From: Pseudomonas citrullilanati
Lineage (GTDB): Bacteria > Pseudomonadota > Gammaproteobacteria > Pseudomonadales > Pseudomonadaceae
Reading direction: 5' to 3'
Length of the DNA: 64,000 nucleotides
NCBI RefSeq assembly: GCF_030580855.1
Contig: NZ_JAUQOP010000001.1
Coordinates: 186,001 to 250,000 of the forward strand
Shown here: positions 49,363 through 59,079 of the stretch, in pieces
Layout of the letters: the number at the start of each line of letters is the position of its first letter
Numbering within the stretch: position 1 is the first letter of the stretch
The notes under the pieces: model-generated
What the model saw: only the letters and a program-made list of their open reading frames with translations
Databases searched by the model: none
Told to the model about the DNA's origin: nothing
Made by a program: the position numbers and the translations under genes

Positions 49363-50214
49363 ATGCACAAAAACTACCCAGCCGCCTACCAGGTCAGCAA
49401 AGGTTCCGCCCTACAGGTCGACAAGCCCTTCTACGACCGTATCCGCGCTGAACACGACAAGCGCACCCTGATCGAACAGTTCGAAGTCCCCATCCGCACC
49501 GGCCGCGCCTGGCACGTACCCGCTGGCCACGTGTTCCGCGTCACCACCCCGGTCGGCCCGCAGGTGGGGGATTTCAACGTTTGGAATGCCCACGATCCAA
49601 GGGAGCGCTTGTGGGCGGCGCGTACCCGCCAGCTCCAGGGCGCCCATGTCAGCACCCATGATCGGTTGTGGTCGAACCTGCCATTCCTGCGACCGCTGGT
49701 GACCATCACCGATGACAGCCTCGCCGGCTATGGCATCGATGAGCATGGGGGGCGGTTGCACGATTTGCTGGGCACGCGTTGCGATCCGTACGTCAACAAG
49801 ATGCTGACCGGCGAGGATTTCCATCATCACTGCCATTCGAACCTGACCCGTGCGGTGTTGCCTTTCGGCCTGACCGAGTTCGATGTACACGACGTGCTGA
49901 ATATCTTCCAGTGCACCGGGCTTAATCATGACGATATGTATTTCATGAAGGCCTGTCCGGCGCAGAAGGGCGATTACCTGGAGTTTTTTGCCGAGATCGA
50001 CCTGCTCTGTGCGCTGTCCACATGTCCCGGTGGCGACCTGTCGGTGGCGATGTGGGGCCCCGATGCGCAGGACCCGCTGAGTGTCTGCCGTCCACTGGGG
50101 GTGGAGATCTATCGGTTGGAGGATTCGTTGCTCGAGGGCTGGAGCCAGCCTGAGCGGGCGGCGTACAAGGGGTTGCATGGCTTGCACATCGCCAAGGCGG
50201 ATTGGGAGAAGTAA
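49363..50214 (+). CDS. DUF1989 (urea carboxylase-associated) protein
   Basis: A 283-residue soluble protein of the DUF1989 family, seen beside urea carboxylase genes in many bacteria. HVFRVTTPVGPQVGDFN, DFHHHCHSNLTRAV and the CPGGDLS motif near the C-terminus are shared by the family, and the conserved Cys/His suggest metal binding. No urea carboxylase or allophanate hydrolase lies nearby, so the role here is open; guanidine or amine metabolism is possible from family knowledge only. Confidence 0.78.
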   Translation: MHKNYPAAYQVSKGSALQVDKPFYDRIRAEHDKRTLIEQFEVPIRTGRAWHVPAGHVFRVTTPVGPQVGDFNVWNAHDPRERLWAARTRQLQGAHVSTHDRLWSNLPFLRPLVTITDDSLAGYGIDEHGGRLHDLLGTRCDPYVNKMLTGEDFHHHCHSNLTRAVLPFGLTEFDVHDVLNIFQCTGLNHDDMYFMKACPAQKGDYLEFFAEIDLLCALSTCPGGDLSVAMWGPDAQDPLSVCRPLGVEIYRLEDSLLEGWSQPERAAYKGLHGLHIAKADWEK

Positions 50215-50244
50215 CACCCGTTGGCGAAAAGGGCGCGGTCACTT

Positions 50245-50372
50245 GTGGCGAGGGGATTTATCCCCGCTGGGCGCGCAGCGCCCTTTCAAAAGCCCACCCA
50301 GTTCATCAGATACTCCCGGGTGGCCAGTTTAGGGCCGCTGCGCAGCCCAGCGGGGATAAATCCCCTCGCCAC
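50245..50372. repeat. Long inverted repeat, GTGGCGAGGGGAT family
   Basis: The second copy of the repeat seen at 5986-6110. The outer arms GTGGCGAGGGGATTTATCCC (50245) and the complement ending at 50372 pair closely, with further pairing of the inner GCGCAGC and CTGGG segments. It lies between convergent genes. Confidence 0.85.
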
Positions 50373-50396
50373 AAAGGCGCTGTGTCATCCACGCGT

Positions 50397-50564
50397 TCAA
50401 CGATCCTTGGCCTCCTTCGCATCCATCTCGGCGTTGCGTTCGGCCACACGCTTGCGCTGCTCATCGGTCAGTTCGACCTTGTTGGCGGTGTCGCGCAGCA
50501 TCATCAGACCACCAACGATCGAGCCGATTGCAACAATCAGAATCAACCAGGCATACCAGGGCAT
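50397..50564 (-). CDS. DUF2897 small membrane protein
   Basis: A 55-residue protein found by reading the minus strand. It begins MPWYAWLILIVAIGSIVGG, one membrane segment, followed by a charged tail ending KEAKDR. AAGGAG lies six bases before the ATG. The sequence matches the DUF2897 family as I know it from pseudomonads; function unknown. Confidence 0.85.
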   Translation of the reverse strand: MPWYAWLILIVAIGSIVGGLMMLRDTANKVELTDEQRKRVAERNAEMDAKEAKDR

Positions 50565-50864
50565 AGCGTTCTCCTTGAAGGCGCGGCCAGTGGGCGTCTG
50601 TTCGCCGATCTGCCGTGCCTACCCTTTATGAGCGAAAGTCGTTCGCGGTGGTTCCATACTACGCCCGTTCGGCCTGGGTAGCCGGATGACCTTTTAAGCT
50701 GGCGTGGGGCGAGCCTGCTCGCGAACAGGGCTGCATTGTCGCCGCCGCCGCCATTCTTTACGCATTCTTTATCCCCCAAGCCCTTCCTCGATCTCGTTCC
50801 TTTACACCCTCCCTACGGACAATCACTCCACCCACGGCATGACGCCGTGCCACGGAGAAATCCC
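50565..50864. other. Intergenic region upstream of kdpF
   Basis: About 300 bases between the divergent DUF2897 gene and kdpF. It holds a single half REP (CGAGCCTGCTCGCGAA near 50720) and, further right, the TTTA direct repeats listed separately. No further gene seen. Confidence 0.6.
50752..50773 (+). promoter_or_regulatory. Candidate KdpE operator
   Basis: A perfect 9-base direct repeat, CATTCTTTA at 50752-50760 and 50763-50771, is spaced 11 bases (one helical turn). The TTTACG-N5-TTTATC form resembles the TTTATA-N5-TTTACA operator of E. coli kdp. A further TTTACA lies at 50801. The site is about 90 bases before the kdpF start. Inference from sequence and context. Confidence 0.45.
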
Positions 50865-50954
50865 ATGAGTGTTCTGGACGGGGTGTCGCTGCTGTTGGCA
50901 GTGGCACTGTTCATCTACCTGCTGGTCGCGCTGTTGCGCACGGATCGGAATTAG
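50865..50954 (+). CDS. kdpF: KdpF, small potassium-ATPase subunit
   Basis: A 29-residue, one-segment membrane peptide (MSVLDGVSLLLAVALFIYLL...) that stabilises the Kdp complex. ACGGAGAAATCCC precedes the ATG. The stop is eight bases before kdpA. Confidence 0.9.
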   Translation: MSVLDGVSLLLAVALFIYLLVALLRTDRN

Positions 50955-50962
50955 GAGCGGCT

Positions 50963-52657
50963 ATGCACGGTTATGATTTCGGGCTGATCCTCGCCTTCTT
51001 CGCCCTGGTGCTGATTCCGGCACCGTTCCTGGGGCGTTTTTATTACCGGGTGATGGAGGGTCAGCGGACCTGGCTTTCTCCGGTCCTCGGGCCGGTGGAG
51101 CGGGGGTGCTATCGGCTGGCAGGCGTTGACCCTGGCGCTGAGCAGAGCTGGCAGAAGTACGCCCTGGCCCTGCTCGCGTTCAACCTGGCGGGTTTTGCGC
51201 TGTTGTTTGCGATCCTGTTGTTGCAAGGGCACCTGCCGCTCAACACCGAGCAACTGCCGGACATGGAATGGACCCAGGCCTTCAACACGGCCGTGAGTTT
51301 CATGACCAACACCAACTGGCAGTCCTACAGCGGCGAAGCGTCGGTGAGCTACCTGAGCCAGATGATCGGCCTGACGGTGCAGAACTTCGTCAGCGCCGCC
51401 ACCGGCCTGGCTGTGCTGGTGGCGCTGTGTCGCGGGATCGGGCGCAAGTCCGCGGCAACGCTGGGCAATTTCTGGGTCGACATGACCCGCGCCACCCTTT
51501 ACGGGCTGTTGCCGTTGTGCCTGTTGCTGGCGCTGTTCCTGGTGTGGCAGGGCGTGCCGCAAACGTTCGCGCACTATGTGCACGCGGTGACCTTGCAGGG
51601 CGCCGACCAGGTCATCCCGTTGGGCCCGGCGGCCAGCCAGATTGCGATCAAGCAACTGGGCACCAACGGCGGCGGCTTCTTCGGTGTCAACTCGGCGCAC
51701 CCGTTCGAGAACCCGACGGCCTGGAGCAATCTGTTCGAAGTCACGTCGATCATCCTGATTCCCGCTGCGCTGGTGTTCACCTTTGGCCACTACGTCAAGG
51801 ACCTGCGCCAGAGCCGGGCGATCATTGCCTGCATGCTGGCGCTGTTCCTGATCGGCGGCGCCACGTCGCTGTGGGCCGAATACCAGCCGAACCCGGCGTT
51901 GAACCACCCAGCTATCGAGCAAACCGCGCCGCTGGAAGGCAAGGAAGCGCGTTTCGGCACCACCGCCACGGTGCTGTGGTCGGTGACCACCACGGCCGCT
52001 TCCAATGGCTCGGTCAACGCCATGCACGACAGCCTCAACCCCCTCAGCGGTATGGTCGCGCTGGTGAACATGATGGTCGGCGAGGTGATTTTCGGCGGCG
52101 TCGGCGCGGGGCTCTACGGCATGTTGTTGAACGTGCTGATCGCGGTGTTCCTGTCCGGGTTGATGATCGGTCGTACGCCGGAATACCTGGGCAAGAAACT
52201 CGGCGCCCGGGAGGTGCAATTGCTGGTGGTCACCCTGCTGGTGATGCCGGTGAGCGTGCTGGTACTGGGGGCGATCGCCGCAAGCCTGCCCGGGCCGGCG
52301 GCCGCGGTGAGCAACCCGGGCGCCCATGGTTTCAGCCAGTTGCTGTACGCCTACACCTCGGCGGGAGCGAACAACGGCTCGGCCTTCGGTGGGTTCGGCG
52401 CCAATACCCCTTTCCACAACCTGATGCTGGGGCTGGGCATGTTGATCGGGCGCTTCGGCTACATCCTGCCGGTGCTGGCGCTGGCCGGTAGCCTGGCGCT
52501 GAAGAAAACCGCGCCGATCGGGCAGAACAGCTTCCCCACCCACGGTCCGCTGTTCGTCACCTTGTTGACCGTGACCATTTTGCTGGTGGGCGGCCTGACC
52601 TTCCTGCCGACCCTGGCCCTGGGGCCGATCGCCGAACATTTGAGCATGGGTTTCTGA
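50963..52657 (+). CDS. kdpA: Potassium-transporting ATPase subunit A
   Basis: A 564-residue polytopic subunit of the P-type high-affinity potassium pump; binds and passes K+. About ten membrane segments and selectivity-filter-like repeats such as [18 protein letters not shown] and [10 protein letters not shown] are seen. It follows kdpF closely and precedes kdpB by seven bases. Confidence 0.97.
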   Translation: MHGYDFGLILAFFALVLIPAPFLGRFYYRVMEGQRTWLSPVLGPVERGCYRLAGVDPGAEQSWQKYALALLAFNLAGFALLFAILLLQGHLPLNTEQLPDMEWTQAFNTAVSFMTNTNWQSYSGEASVSYLSQMIGLTVQNFVSAATGLAVLVALCRGIGRKSAATLGNFWVDMTRATLYGLLPLCLLLALFLVWQGVPQTFAHYVHAVTLQGADQVIPLGPAASQIAIKQLGTNGGGFFGVNSAHPFENPTAWSNLFEVTSIILIPAALVFTFGHYVKDLRQSRAIIACMLALFLIGGATSLWAEYQPNPALNHPAIEQTAPLEGKEARFGTTATVLWSVTTTAASNGSVNAMHDSLNPLSGMVALVNMMVGEVIFGGVGAGLYGMLLNVLIAVFLSGLMIGRTPEYLGKKLGAREVQLLVVTLLVMPVSVLVLGAIAASLPGPAAAVSNPGAHGFSQLLYAYTSAGANNGSAFGGFGANTPFHNLMLGLGMLIGRFGYILPVLALAGSLALKKTAPIGQNSFPTHGPLFVTLLTVTILLVGGLTFLPTLALGPIAEHLSMGF

Positions 52658-52664
52658 GGAACTG

Positions 52665-54722
52665 ATGATGAATATGCCGATGAGCAAAGCCGTCGTCGCC
52701 AAGGCGCCGGAACCCCTGAAAACCAACTTCGCGTCCTTGTGGCGGCCGGCGCTGGTGCAAGCGTTCGTCAAGCTCGACCCACGCCAGTTGCACCGGGCCC
52801 CGGTGATGCTGGTGGTGGAGCTGACCGCCATGCTCACCACCGTGCTGTGTTTCGTTCCCGACGCGACGGTGCCAACGTTCGTCGCCGTGCAGATCGCCCT
52901 CTGGCTGTGGTTCACCGTACTGTTCGCCAACTTTGCCGAAGCCCTGGCCGAGGGACGCGGCAAGGCTCGGGCCGATAGCCTCAAGGCCGGCAGCGAAGGC
53001 TTGAGTGCGCGTCGTCGGACCGCCAACGGTTTTGAAGTGGTGCCCGCCACCCGCCTGCGCAAGGGCGACGTGGTGCGTGTCGCGGCCGGGGAGATGATCC
53101 CGGGTGACGGCGAGGTCATCGAAGGCATCGCTGCCGTCAACGAAGCGGCGATCACCGGGGAGTCGGCACCGGTGATTCGCGAGTCCGGCGGCGATCGCTC
53201 CGCGGTCACCGGCAACACCCGGCTGGTTTCCGACTGGTTGCTGGTGCGCATTACCAGCAACCCCGGCGAGTCCACCCTGGACCGCATGATCGCGCTGGTG
53301 GAAGGCGCCAGGCGCCAGAAGACGCCGAACGAAGTGGCGCTGGACATCCTGCTGATTGGCCTGACGCTGATCTTCCTGCTGGTGGTGGTGACGCTGCAAC
53401 CCTTCGCCCATTTCGCCAATGGCAGCCTGCCGCTGGTGTTCCTGGTGGCGCTGTTGGTCACCCTGATTCCCACCACCATCGGTGGGTTGCTGTCGGCCAT
53501 CGGCATCGCCGGGATGGACCGGCTGGTGCGCCTGAACGTGATCGCCAAGTCCGGTCGCGCGGTGGAGGCGGCGGGGGATGTGCACGTGCTGATGCTGGAC
53601 AAGACCGGCACCATCACCTTTGGCAATCGCCGTTGCGCGGCGGTCCATGCCGCTCCGGGAGTAGGCACCCACGAGCTGGCCGAAGGGGCGCTGTTGGCTT
53701 CGTTGGCCGACGACACCGCCGAGGGCAAGTCCATCGTCGAGTACCTGCGGGGTTTGCAGGCGCTGCCCGAACCCGGCGTCGAAACGCTGACGGCGGTGCC
53801 GTTCAGCGCCGAGACCCGTTTGTCCGGTGTCGACTACCAGGGGCGCACGTACCGCAAGGGCGCCGTGGATTCGTTGTTGGCCTTCATTGGCCTGGCGCGC
53901 GAGGACCTGCCGCCGGCGCTGGCCCGGGAGGTCGACAAGATCGCCCAGAGCGGCGGTACACCATTGCTGGTGGGCGTGGACGGCCGGCTGCTGGGCGTCA
54001 TTCATCTCAAGGACGTGGTCAAGCCGGGCATTCGCGAGCGCTTCGCCGAGTTGCGCCAGTTGGGCATTCGCACGGTGATGGTGACCGGCGATAACCCGCT
54101 GACCGCCGCGGCGATTGCCGCCGAGGCGGGAGTCGACGACGTGCTGGCCGAGGCCACGCCGGAGAAAAAGCTGGCGCGCATTCGCCACGAGCAGAATGAC
54201 GGTCGGCTGGTGGCCATGTGCGGCGACGGCGCCAACGATGCCCCGGCCCTGGCCCAGGCCGATGTCGGCATGGCCATGAACGATGGCACCCAGGCGGCGC
54301 GGGAAGCGGCCAACATGGTCGACCTCGACAGTGACCCGACCAAATTGCTGGATGTGGTGCAGATCGGCAAGGAGTTGCTGGTGACTCGCGGCGCATTGAC
54401 GACATTCTCCATTGCCAACGACATCGCCAAGTACTTTGCCATCCTGCCGGCCTTGTTCGCTTCGATTTATCCACAGCTCGGCGTGTTGAACGTGATGCAC
54501 CTGGGCAGCCCGCAGAGCGCGATCCTGTCGGCCATCGTCTTCAACGCCTTGATCATCGTGGTGTTGATCCCCCTGGCCTTGCGCGGCGTGCGGGTGCAAG
54601 CGGCGAACGCCGCGGCCCTGTTGCGGCGCAACCTGCTGATCTATGGCCTGGGCGGGATCGTGGTGCCGTTCGTGGGGATCAAGGCGATCGATATGTTGCT
54701 GACGGCGTTGCACCTGGTTTGA
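52665..54722 (+). CDS. kdpB: Potassium-transporting ATPase subunit B
   Basis: A 685-residue P-type ATPase catalytic subunit. The phosphorylated Asp lies in [11 protein letters not shown], the actuator motif is TGES, and [19 protein letters not shown] is the hinge. Start is at 52665 or the adjacent ATG 52668. A REP hairpin lies between it and kdpC. Confidence 0.97.
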   Translation: MMNMPMSKAVVAKAPEPLKTNFASLWRPALVQAFVKLDPRQLHRAPVMLVVELTAMLTTVLCFVPDATVPTFVAVQIALWLWFTVLFANFAEALAEGRGKARADSLKAGSEGLSARRRTANGFEVVPATRLRKGDVVRVAAGEMIPGDGEVIEGIAAVNEAAITGESAPVIRESGGDRSAVTGNTRLVSDWLLVRITSNPGESTLDRMIALVEGARRQKTPNEVALDILLIGLTLIFLLVVVTLQPFAHFANGSLPLVFLVALLVTLIPTTIGGLLSAIGIAGMDRLVRLNVIAKSGRAVEAAGDVHVLMLDKTGTITFGNRRCAAVHAAPGVGTHELAEGALLASLADDTAEGKSIVEYLRGLQALPEPGVETLTAVPFSAETRLSGVDYQGRTYRKGAVDSLLAFIGLAREDLPPALAREVDKIAQSGGTPLLVGVDGRLLGVIHLKDVVKPGIRERFAELRQLGIRTVMVTGDNPLTAAAIAAEAGVDDVLAEATPEKKLARIRHEQNDGRLVAMCGDGANDAPALAQADVGMAMNDGTQAAREAANMVDLDSDPTKLLDVVQIGKELLVTRGALTTFSIANDIAKYFAILPALFASIYPQLGVLNVMHLGSPQSAILSAIVFNALIIVVLIPLALRGVRVQAANAAALLRRNLLIYGLGGIVVPFVGIKAIDMLLTALHLV

Positions 54723-54736
54723 GTTCACCCTTCCCT

Positions 54737-54823
54737 GTGGGAGCAAGGCTTGCCCGCGATGAACGATGATGCGGTCTTGCTTGAGATCGAGGTGTCTGCG
54801 TCGCGCGCAAGCGTTGCTCCCAC
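54737..54823. repeat. REP-like hairpin between kdpB and kdpC
   Basis: Inverted copies of a diverged REP core (GTGGGAGCAAGGCTTGCCCG at the left; complement ending GCTCCCAC at the right) around a 47-base spacer. It lies inside the kdp operon. Confidence 0.8.
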
Positions 54824-54881
54824 AAGGTGATTCCCACAGGTATTGCTTGCACGATATCTACTTCAACTCGAGGGTTTTGAA

Positions 54882-55427
54882 ATGTCCACTCTGATACGCC
54901 CGGCCTTGAGCCTGCTATTGCTGATGACCCTGATTACCGGTGTCGCGTACCCGCTGGTGGTCACCGGCGTGGCGCAGGTCGCCTTTCCCCTTCAGGCCAA
55001 CGGCAGCCTGATCGTCGATGCCGCAGGCAAGGTCCGTGGCTCGACGCTGATCGCCCAGGATTTCACCGGCGATGCCTGGTTTCATCCACGCCCCTCGGCC
55101 GCGGCCTTCGCCACCGTCGCCAGTGGCGCGAGCAATCTTTCGCCAAGCAATCCGGCCCTGGCTGCGCGGGTGATCGCCGACGCCGGCAAGTGGCAGGTTC
55201 CCGGGGAAGGGCCGGTGCCGCTGGCGCTGCTGACCACGTCCGGCAGCGGCCTGGACCCGCACTTGCCACCGGGCGCGATTGCCTATCAACTGGCGCGTGT
55301 CGCGGCGGCGCGCAACCTGCCGGTCTCGACGTTGGAGCAACTGCTCGACGCCCATGTCGAGCAGCCCTTGGTGGGGCCGCCGGTGGTGAATGTGCTGGCG
55401 CTGAACCTGGCGCTGGAAAAGCTCTGA
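54882..55427 (+). CDS. kdpC: Potassium-transporting ATPase subunit C
   Basis: A 181-residue subunit with one N-terminal membrane segment (about 9-29) and a periplasmic domain; the GSxLIAQDF and [10 protein letters not shown] motifs are conserved in KdpC. ATG 54882 after GAGGG was chosen over an upstream start at 54843. It is flanked by REP hairpins on both sides. Confidence 0.93.
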   Translation: MSTLIRPALSLLLLMTLITGVAYPLVVTGVAQVAFPLQANGSLIVDAAGKVRGSTLIAQDFTGDAWFHPRPSAAAFATVASGASNLSPSNPALAARVIADAGKWQVPGEGPVPLALLTTSGSGLDPHLPPGAIAYQLARVAAARNLPVSTLEQLLDAHVEQPLVGPPVVNVLALNLALEKL

Positions 55428-55431
55428 CGGG

Positions 55432-55518
55432 GTGGGAGCGAGCCTGCTCGCGAGCGCGGTGGATCAGTCGCCATGATAGTGACTGGCACGCCGCTTTCGC
55501 GAGCAGGCTCGCTTCCAC
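55432..55518. repeat. REP hairpin between kdpC and kdpD
   Basis: Inverted REP cores at 55432-55454 and 55496-55518, the latter with one mismatch, around an inner palindromic region. Second REP inside the kdp operon. Confidence 0.85.
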
Positions 55519-55557
55519 GAAATATTGGATCAACAGCTGAAAAGAGAACCTCTGCAC

Positions 55558-58209
55558 ATGAGCGATTCCGGCCGCGCCGACGCACTGCTAGCCCATCTTC
55601 CGCGTAACGGCCGGGGCCGGCTCAAGGTCTTTCTGGGCGCGGCCCCTGGTGTCGGCAAGACCTACGCCATGTTGCAAGCGGCCCACAGCCAGCTACGTCA
55701 AGGCGTGAAGGTCATCGCCGGCGTGGTCGAGACCCATGGCCGCACTGAAACCGAAGCGCTGCTCGGCGGCCTGCCGCAGCAGCCATTGGTGCGTTCGGAG
55801 TATCGCGGGGTGATGCTCGAGGAGATGGACCTCGATGGCCTGCTCGCGGCCCGGCCCGCCCTGGTGCTGGTGGATGAGCTGGCCCACAGCAATGCCCCGG
55901 GCAGCCGCCACGTCAAGCGCTGGCAGGACATCCAGGAGCTGCTCGCGGCCGGCATCGATGTCTACACCACCGTCAACGTCCAGCACCTGGAAAGCCTCAA
56001 CGACCAGGTACGCGGCATCACCGGCGTGCAGGTTCGCGAGACGCTGCCGGACTGGGTCCTGCAGGAGGCCGACGAGTTGCTGCTGATCGACCTGCCGCCG
56101 CGCGAGCTGCTGGAGCGGCTGCGCGATGGCAAGGTCTACGTACCGGAACAGGCTCGCGCAGCCATCGACGCTTTCTTCACCCAGACCAACCTGACCGCCT
56201 TGCGCGAGTTGGCCATGCAGACCGCCGCCGCCCAGGTCGATAACGACCTCGCCCAGGGCTATCGACAACTGGGCCAGGCCGCTCCGGCGGTGCGCGGGCG
56301 ATTGCTGGTGGGGGTGGACGGCGACGACCAGGCCGAACGCCTGGTGCGCCACGCCAGTCGCGTCGCCCAGCGCCGGCATTTGCCCTGGAGCCTGGTGCAC
56401 GTGGACGACGGCAGTGCCCGGGACGAGGCCTCGCGCCAGCGCTTGCAGAACGCCCAGCAACTGGCCGAACGCCTGGGCGGCGAAGTGGTGTTGCTGCGGG
56501 CCGGCGAAGTGGCCCGGACACTGGTCCAGCATGCCAGCGAGCGTCGCGCCACCCTGCTGCTGGTGGGCCAGTCCCGTCCGCGGCTGCGACGGCGGTTGTT
56601 GGGTGGCGGCCTGGCCTCCCGGTTGCTGCGCGATGCCCGTGGCCTGGAAATCAACGTGCTGGACGGCGACGAACAACCACGTCCGGCCCGGGTGCGTTCC
56701 AGCAGCGTACAGACCGGGTTCGATTACGCGCTGGCGCTGGTCGCGACAGCGGCGGCCAGTGCCTTGGCCTGGGTGATTTCGGGGCTGTTGGCATTGCCCA
56801 ATATCTCCCTGGTGTTCCTGCTGGCGGTGCTGCTGGTGGCGGTGCGCAGCAGCCTTGGCCCGGCGCTGGCTTGCGCGGCGTTGTCGTTCCTGGCCTACGA
56901 CTTTTTGTTCATCCCACCCAATTTTTCCCTCACCATCCAGCGCGAAGAGGACGTGCTGACCCTGGTGTTCTTCCTGTTGATGGCGGCGCTGACGGGCAAC
57001 CTTGCCGCCCGCCAGCGCCGCCAGTTGCAAGCGTTGCGCGACACCCAGGAAGAAACCGGCGAACTGCTCGACCTGTCGCGCAAGCTCACCGCCGCCACGG
57101 ATCGCCAGGCCGTCATCAGCGCCGCCACACAGCACCTCGGCGGTTGGCACGACCTGCAACTGTGCCTGCTCAACCGCGACGGCCAAGGCGGTTGGAAGAT
57201 CGAGAGCGGCGAGCCACTGGCGTTCACCGAGGCCGAGCGCGCGGCCGCCGACTGGTCCTGGCAACACGACCAACCGGCTGGCGCGGGCACCGGTACGCTG
57301 CCCTCCGGGCGCTGGTGGTGGTGGCCGTTGTCGGCGGAGGGCGGCCCGCTGGCCTTGCTGGGCGTGTGTCCGAAAGAGGGCACGCCACTCAGTGGCCAGC
57401 GCCGCCGGTTGCTGGCGGCCCTCAGCCAACCCTTGGCCCAGGCGCTGGCCCGGGCGCAACTGGCCCAGGACCTGGAAGCGGCGCGCCTGCACGGCGAAAC
57501 CGAACAATTGCGCAGCGCCTTGTTGGCGTCGGTGTCCCATGATCTGCGCACGCCGCTGACCGCCATGCGCGGCAGCATCGACAGCCTGCTGGCGCTGGGG
57601 GAGGCGATCCCGCTGGCGGACCGCCGCGAACTGCTCGAAGGGACGCGCGATGAGGCCGAGCGCCTGGACCGCTACATCCAGAACCTGCTGGACATGACCC
57701 GCCTGGGGCACGGTGCGCTGAAACTGGCGCGGGACTGGGTATCGCCGGCCGATATCGTCGGCAGTGCGCTGAATCGCCTGCGTGCGGTGTTGGCGCCCCT
57801 GGCGCTGGCGGTCGAAGTCGCCCCCGAACTGCCCTTGCTGTACGTCCATGCGGCACTGATCGAGCAGGCCTTGGTGAACGTGCTGGAGAACGCCGCGCGT
57901 TTCTCGCCGGCCCATGGGCGGCTTCTGCTGAGCGCCGGGACGACGGACAACGAAGTGTTCTTTGCCGTGGCTGATGAGGGGCCGGGCATTCCCGAAGAGG
58001 AACGGGAGAAAATCTTCGACATGTTCTATACCGCTGCCCGAGGCGACCGCGGCGGACAGGGCACCGGGCTGGGGCTGGCGATCTGTCAGGGCATGGTCGG
58101 CGCCCATGGCGGTCGCATCAGCGTGGGCGACGGCCTGGACGGGCGCGGCACCTGCATCACCCTGCACCTGCCGTTGCAGGCGCAACCGGACCTGGACGAT
58201 GAAGCCTGA
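55558..58209 (+). CDS. kdpD: Osmosensitive potassium sensor kinase KdpD
   Basis: An 883-residue sensor histidine kinase. N-terminal KdpD domain with Walker-type GAAPGVGKTYAML and DELAHSNAPGSRH, a USP-like domain (about 245-365), four close membrane segments (about 390-480), a GAF-like part, then HisKA with phospho-acceptor SVSHDLRTPLTAMRG and a HATPase with GPGIPEEERE and GTGLGLAICQG. ATG 55558 was chosen over 55525 by family length. It precedes kdpE by 54 bases. Confidence 0.95.
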   Translation: MSDSGRADALLAHLPRNGRGRLKVFLGAAPGVGKTYAMLQAAHSQLRQGVKVIAGVVETHGRTETEALLGGLPQQPLVRSEYRGVMLEEMDLDGLLAARPALVLVDELAHSNAPGSRHVKRWQDIQELLAAGIDVYTTVNVQHLESLNDQVRGITGVQVRETLPDWVLQEADELLLIDLPPRELLERLRDGKVYVPEQARAAIDAFFTQTNLTALRELAMQTAAAQVDNDLAQGYRQLGQAAPAVRGRLLVGVDGDDQAERLVRHASRVAQRRHLPWSLVHVDDGSARDEASRQRLQNAQQLAERLGGEVVLLRAGEVARTLVQHASERRATLLLVGQSRPRLRRRLLGGGLASRLLRDARGLEINVLDGDEQPRPARVRSSSVQTGFDYALALVATAAASALAWVISGLLALPNISLVFLLAVLLVAVRSSLGPALACAALSFLAYDFLFIPPNFSLTIQREEDVLTLVFFLLMAALTGNLAARQRRQLQALRDTQEETGELLDLSRKLTAATDRQAVISAATQHLGGWHDLQLCLLNRDGQGGWKIESGEPLAFTEAERAAADWSWQHDQPAGAGTGTLPSGRWWWWPLSAEGGPLALLGVCPKEGTPLSGQRRRLLAALSQPLAQALARAQLAQDLEAARLHGETEQLRSALLASVSHDLRTPLTAMRGSIDSLLALGEAIPLADRRELLEGTRDEAERLDRYIQNLLDMTRLGHGALKLARDWVSPADIVGSALNRLRAVLAPLALAVEVAPELPLLYVHAALIEQALVNVLENAARFSPAHGRLLLSAGTTDNEVFFAVADEGPGIPEEEREKIFDMFYTAARGDRGGQGTGLGLAICQGMVGAHGGRISVGDGLDGRGTCITLHLPLQAQPDLDDEA

Positions 58210-58263
58210 GCGGCGCTGCGATATGCTTGCCGCTTGCCACTGATCCCGCATTGAACGAGCCCC

Positions 58264-58962
58264 ATGAGCCAGACCGCGACCCTTTTGGTCATCGATGACG
58301 AACCGCAGATCCGCAAGTTCCTGCGCATCAGCCTGGCTTCCCAGGGCTACAAGGTGCTGGAGGCCGGCACCGGAGTGGAAGGGCTCGCCCAGGCGGCGCT
58401 GAACAAGCCCGACCTGCTGGTGCTCGACCTGGGGTTGCCGGACATGGACGGCCAACACGTGTTGCGCGAGCTTCGCCAATGGTCGAGCGTGCCGGTGCTG
58501 GTGCTTTCCGTGCGCGCCAGCGAGGCGCAGAAGGTCGAGGCGCTGGACAACGGCGCCAATGATTACGTGACCAAGCCGTTCGGAATCCAGGAGTTCCTCG
58601 CCCGCATCCGCGCCCTGTTGCGCCAGGCCCCGGCGGGCGCGGCCGAGGAAGCGGCGTTGCGGTTTGGCTCGCTGACGGTCGACCTGGCGTACCGGCGAGT
58701 GCTGCTGGACGGTGCCGAAGTGGCCCTGACTCGCAAGGAATACGCGGTACTGGCGCAACTGGCGCGTCACCCGGGACGGGTCATCACCCAGCAGCAATTG
58801 CTCAAGGACATCTGGGGCCCGACCCACACCGAAGACAGCCACTACCTGCGGATCGTGGTCGGCCACCTGCGCCAGAAACTCGCCGACGACCCGACCCGGC
58901 CGCGCTTCATCGCGACCGAGGCAGGGGTGGGGTATCGATTGTTGGAGGAGGGTGGGCTTTAG
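58264..58962 (+). CDS. kdpE: Response regulator KdpE
   Basis: A 232-residue OmpR-type activator of kdpFABC. The receiver Asp is in LLVLDLGLPDMDG; DD at the N-terminus and Lys in TKPF complete the site; a winged-helix DNA-binding domain follows from about 130. KdpD phosphorylates it under low potassium or osmotic stress. Confidence 0.96.
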   Translation: MSQTATLLVIDDEPQIRKFLRISLASQGYKVLEAGTGVEGLAQAALNKPDLLVLDLGLPDMDGQHVLRELRQWSSVPVLVLSVRASEAQKVEALDNGANDYVTKPFGIQEFLARIRALLRQAPAGAAEEAALRFGSLTVDLAYRRVLLDGAEVALTRKEYAVLAQLARHPGRVITQQQLLKDIWGPTHTEDSHYLRIVVGHLRQKLADDPTRPRFIATEAGVGYRLLEEGGL

Positions 58963-58987
58963 CCCTGTGTTGTCCGGGCTGACGCAT

Positions 58988-59052
58988 TCGCGAGCAAGCC
59001 CGCTCCCACAGGGTTCACCGTAGACCGATGTGGGAGCGGGCTTGCTCGCGAA
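58988..59052. repeat. REP hairpin after kdpE
   Basis: Two inverted REP cores (58988-59009 and 59030-59052), near-perfect complements with a 20-base spacer, between the convergent kdpE and patatin genes. Confidence 0.9.
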
Positions 59053-59079
59053 GAGGCCGGGGCAGCCGCTCGAGATCTC

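Noticed and set aside
50951..53734. A 927-codon open frame on the minus strand opposite kdpA and kdpB
   Set aside because: Shadow of the Kdp genes; no ribosome-binding site or recognisable domain.
55693..58866. A 1057-codon open frame on the minus strand opposite kdpD and kdpE
   Set aside because: Antisense shadow with Gln/Arg-rich composition; kdpD and kdpE motifs on the plus strand are complete.
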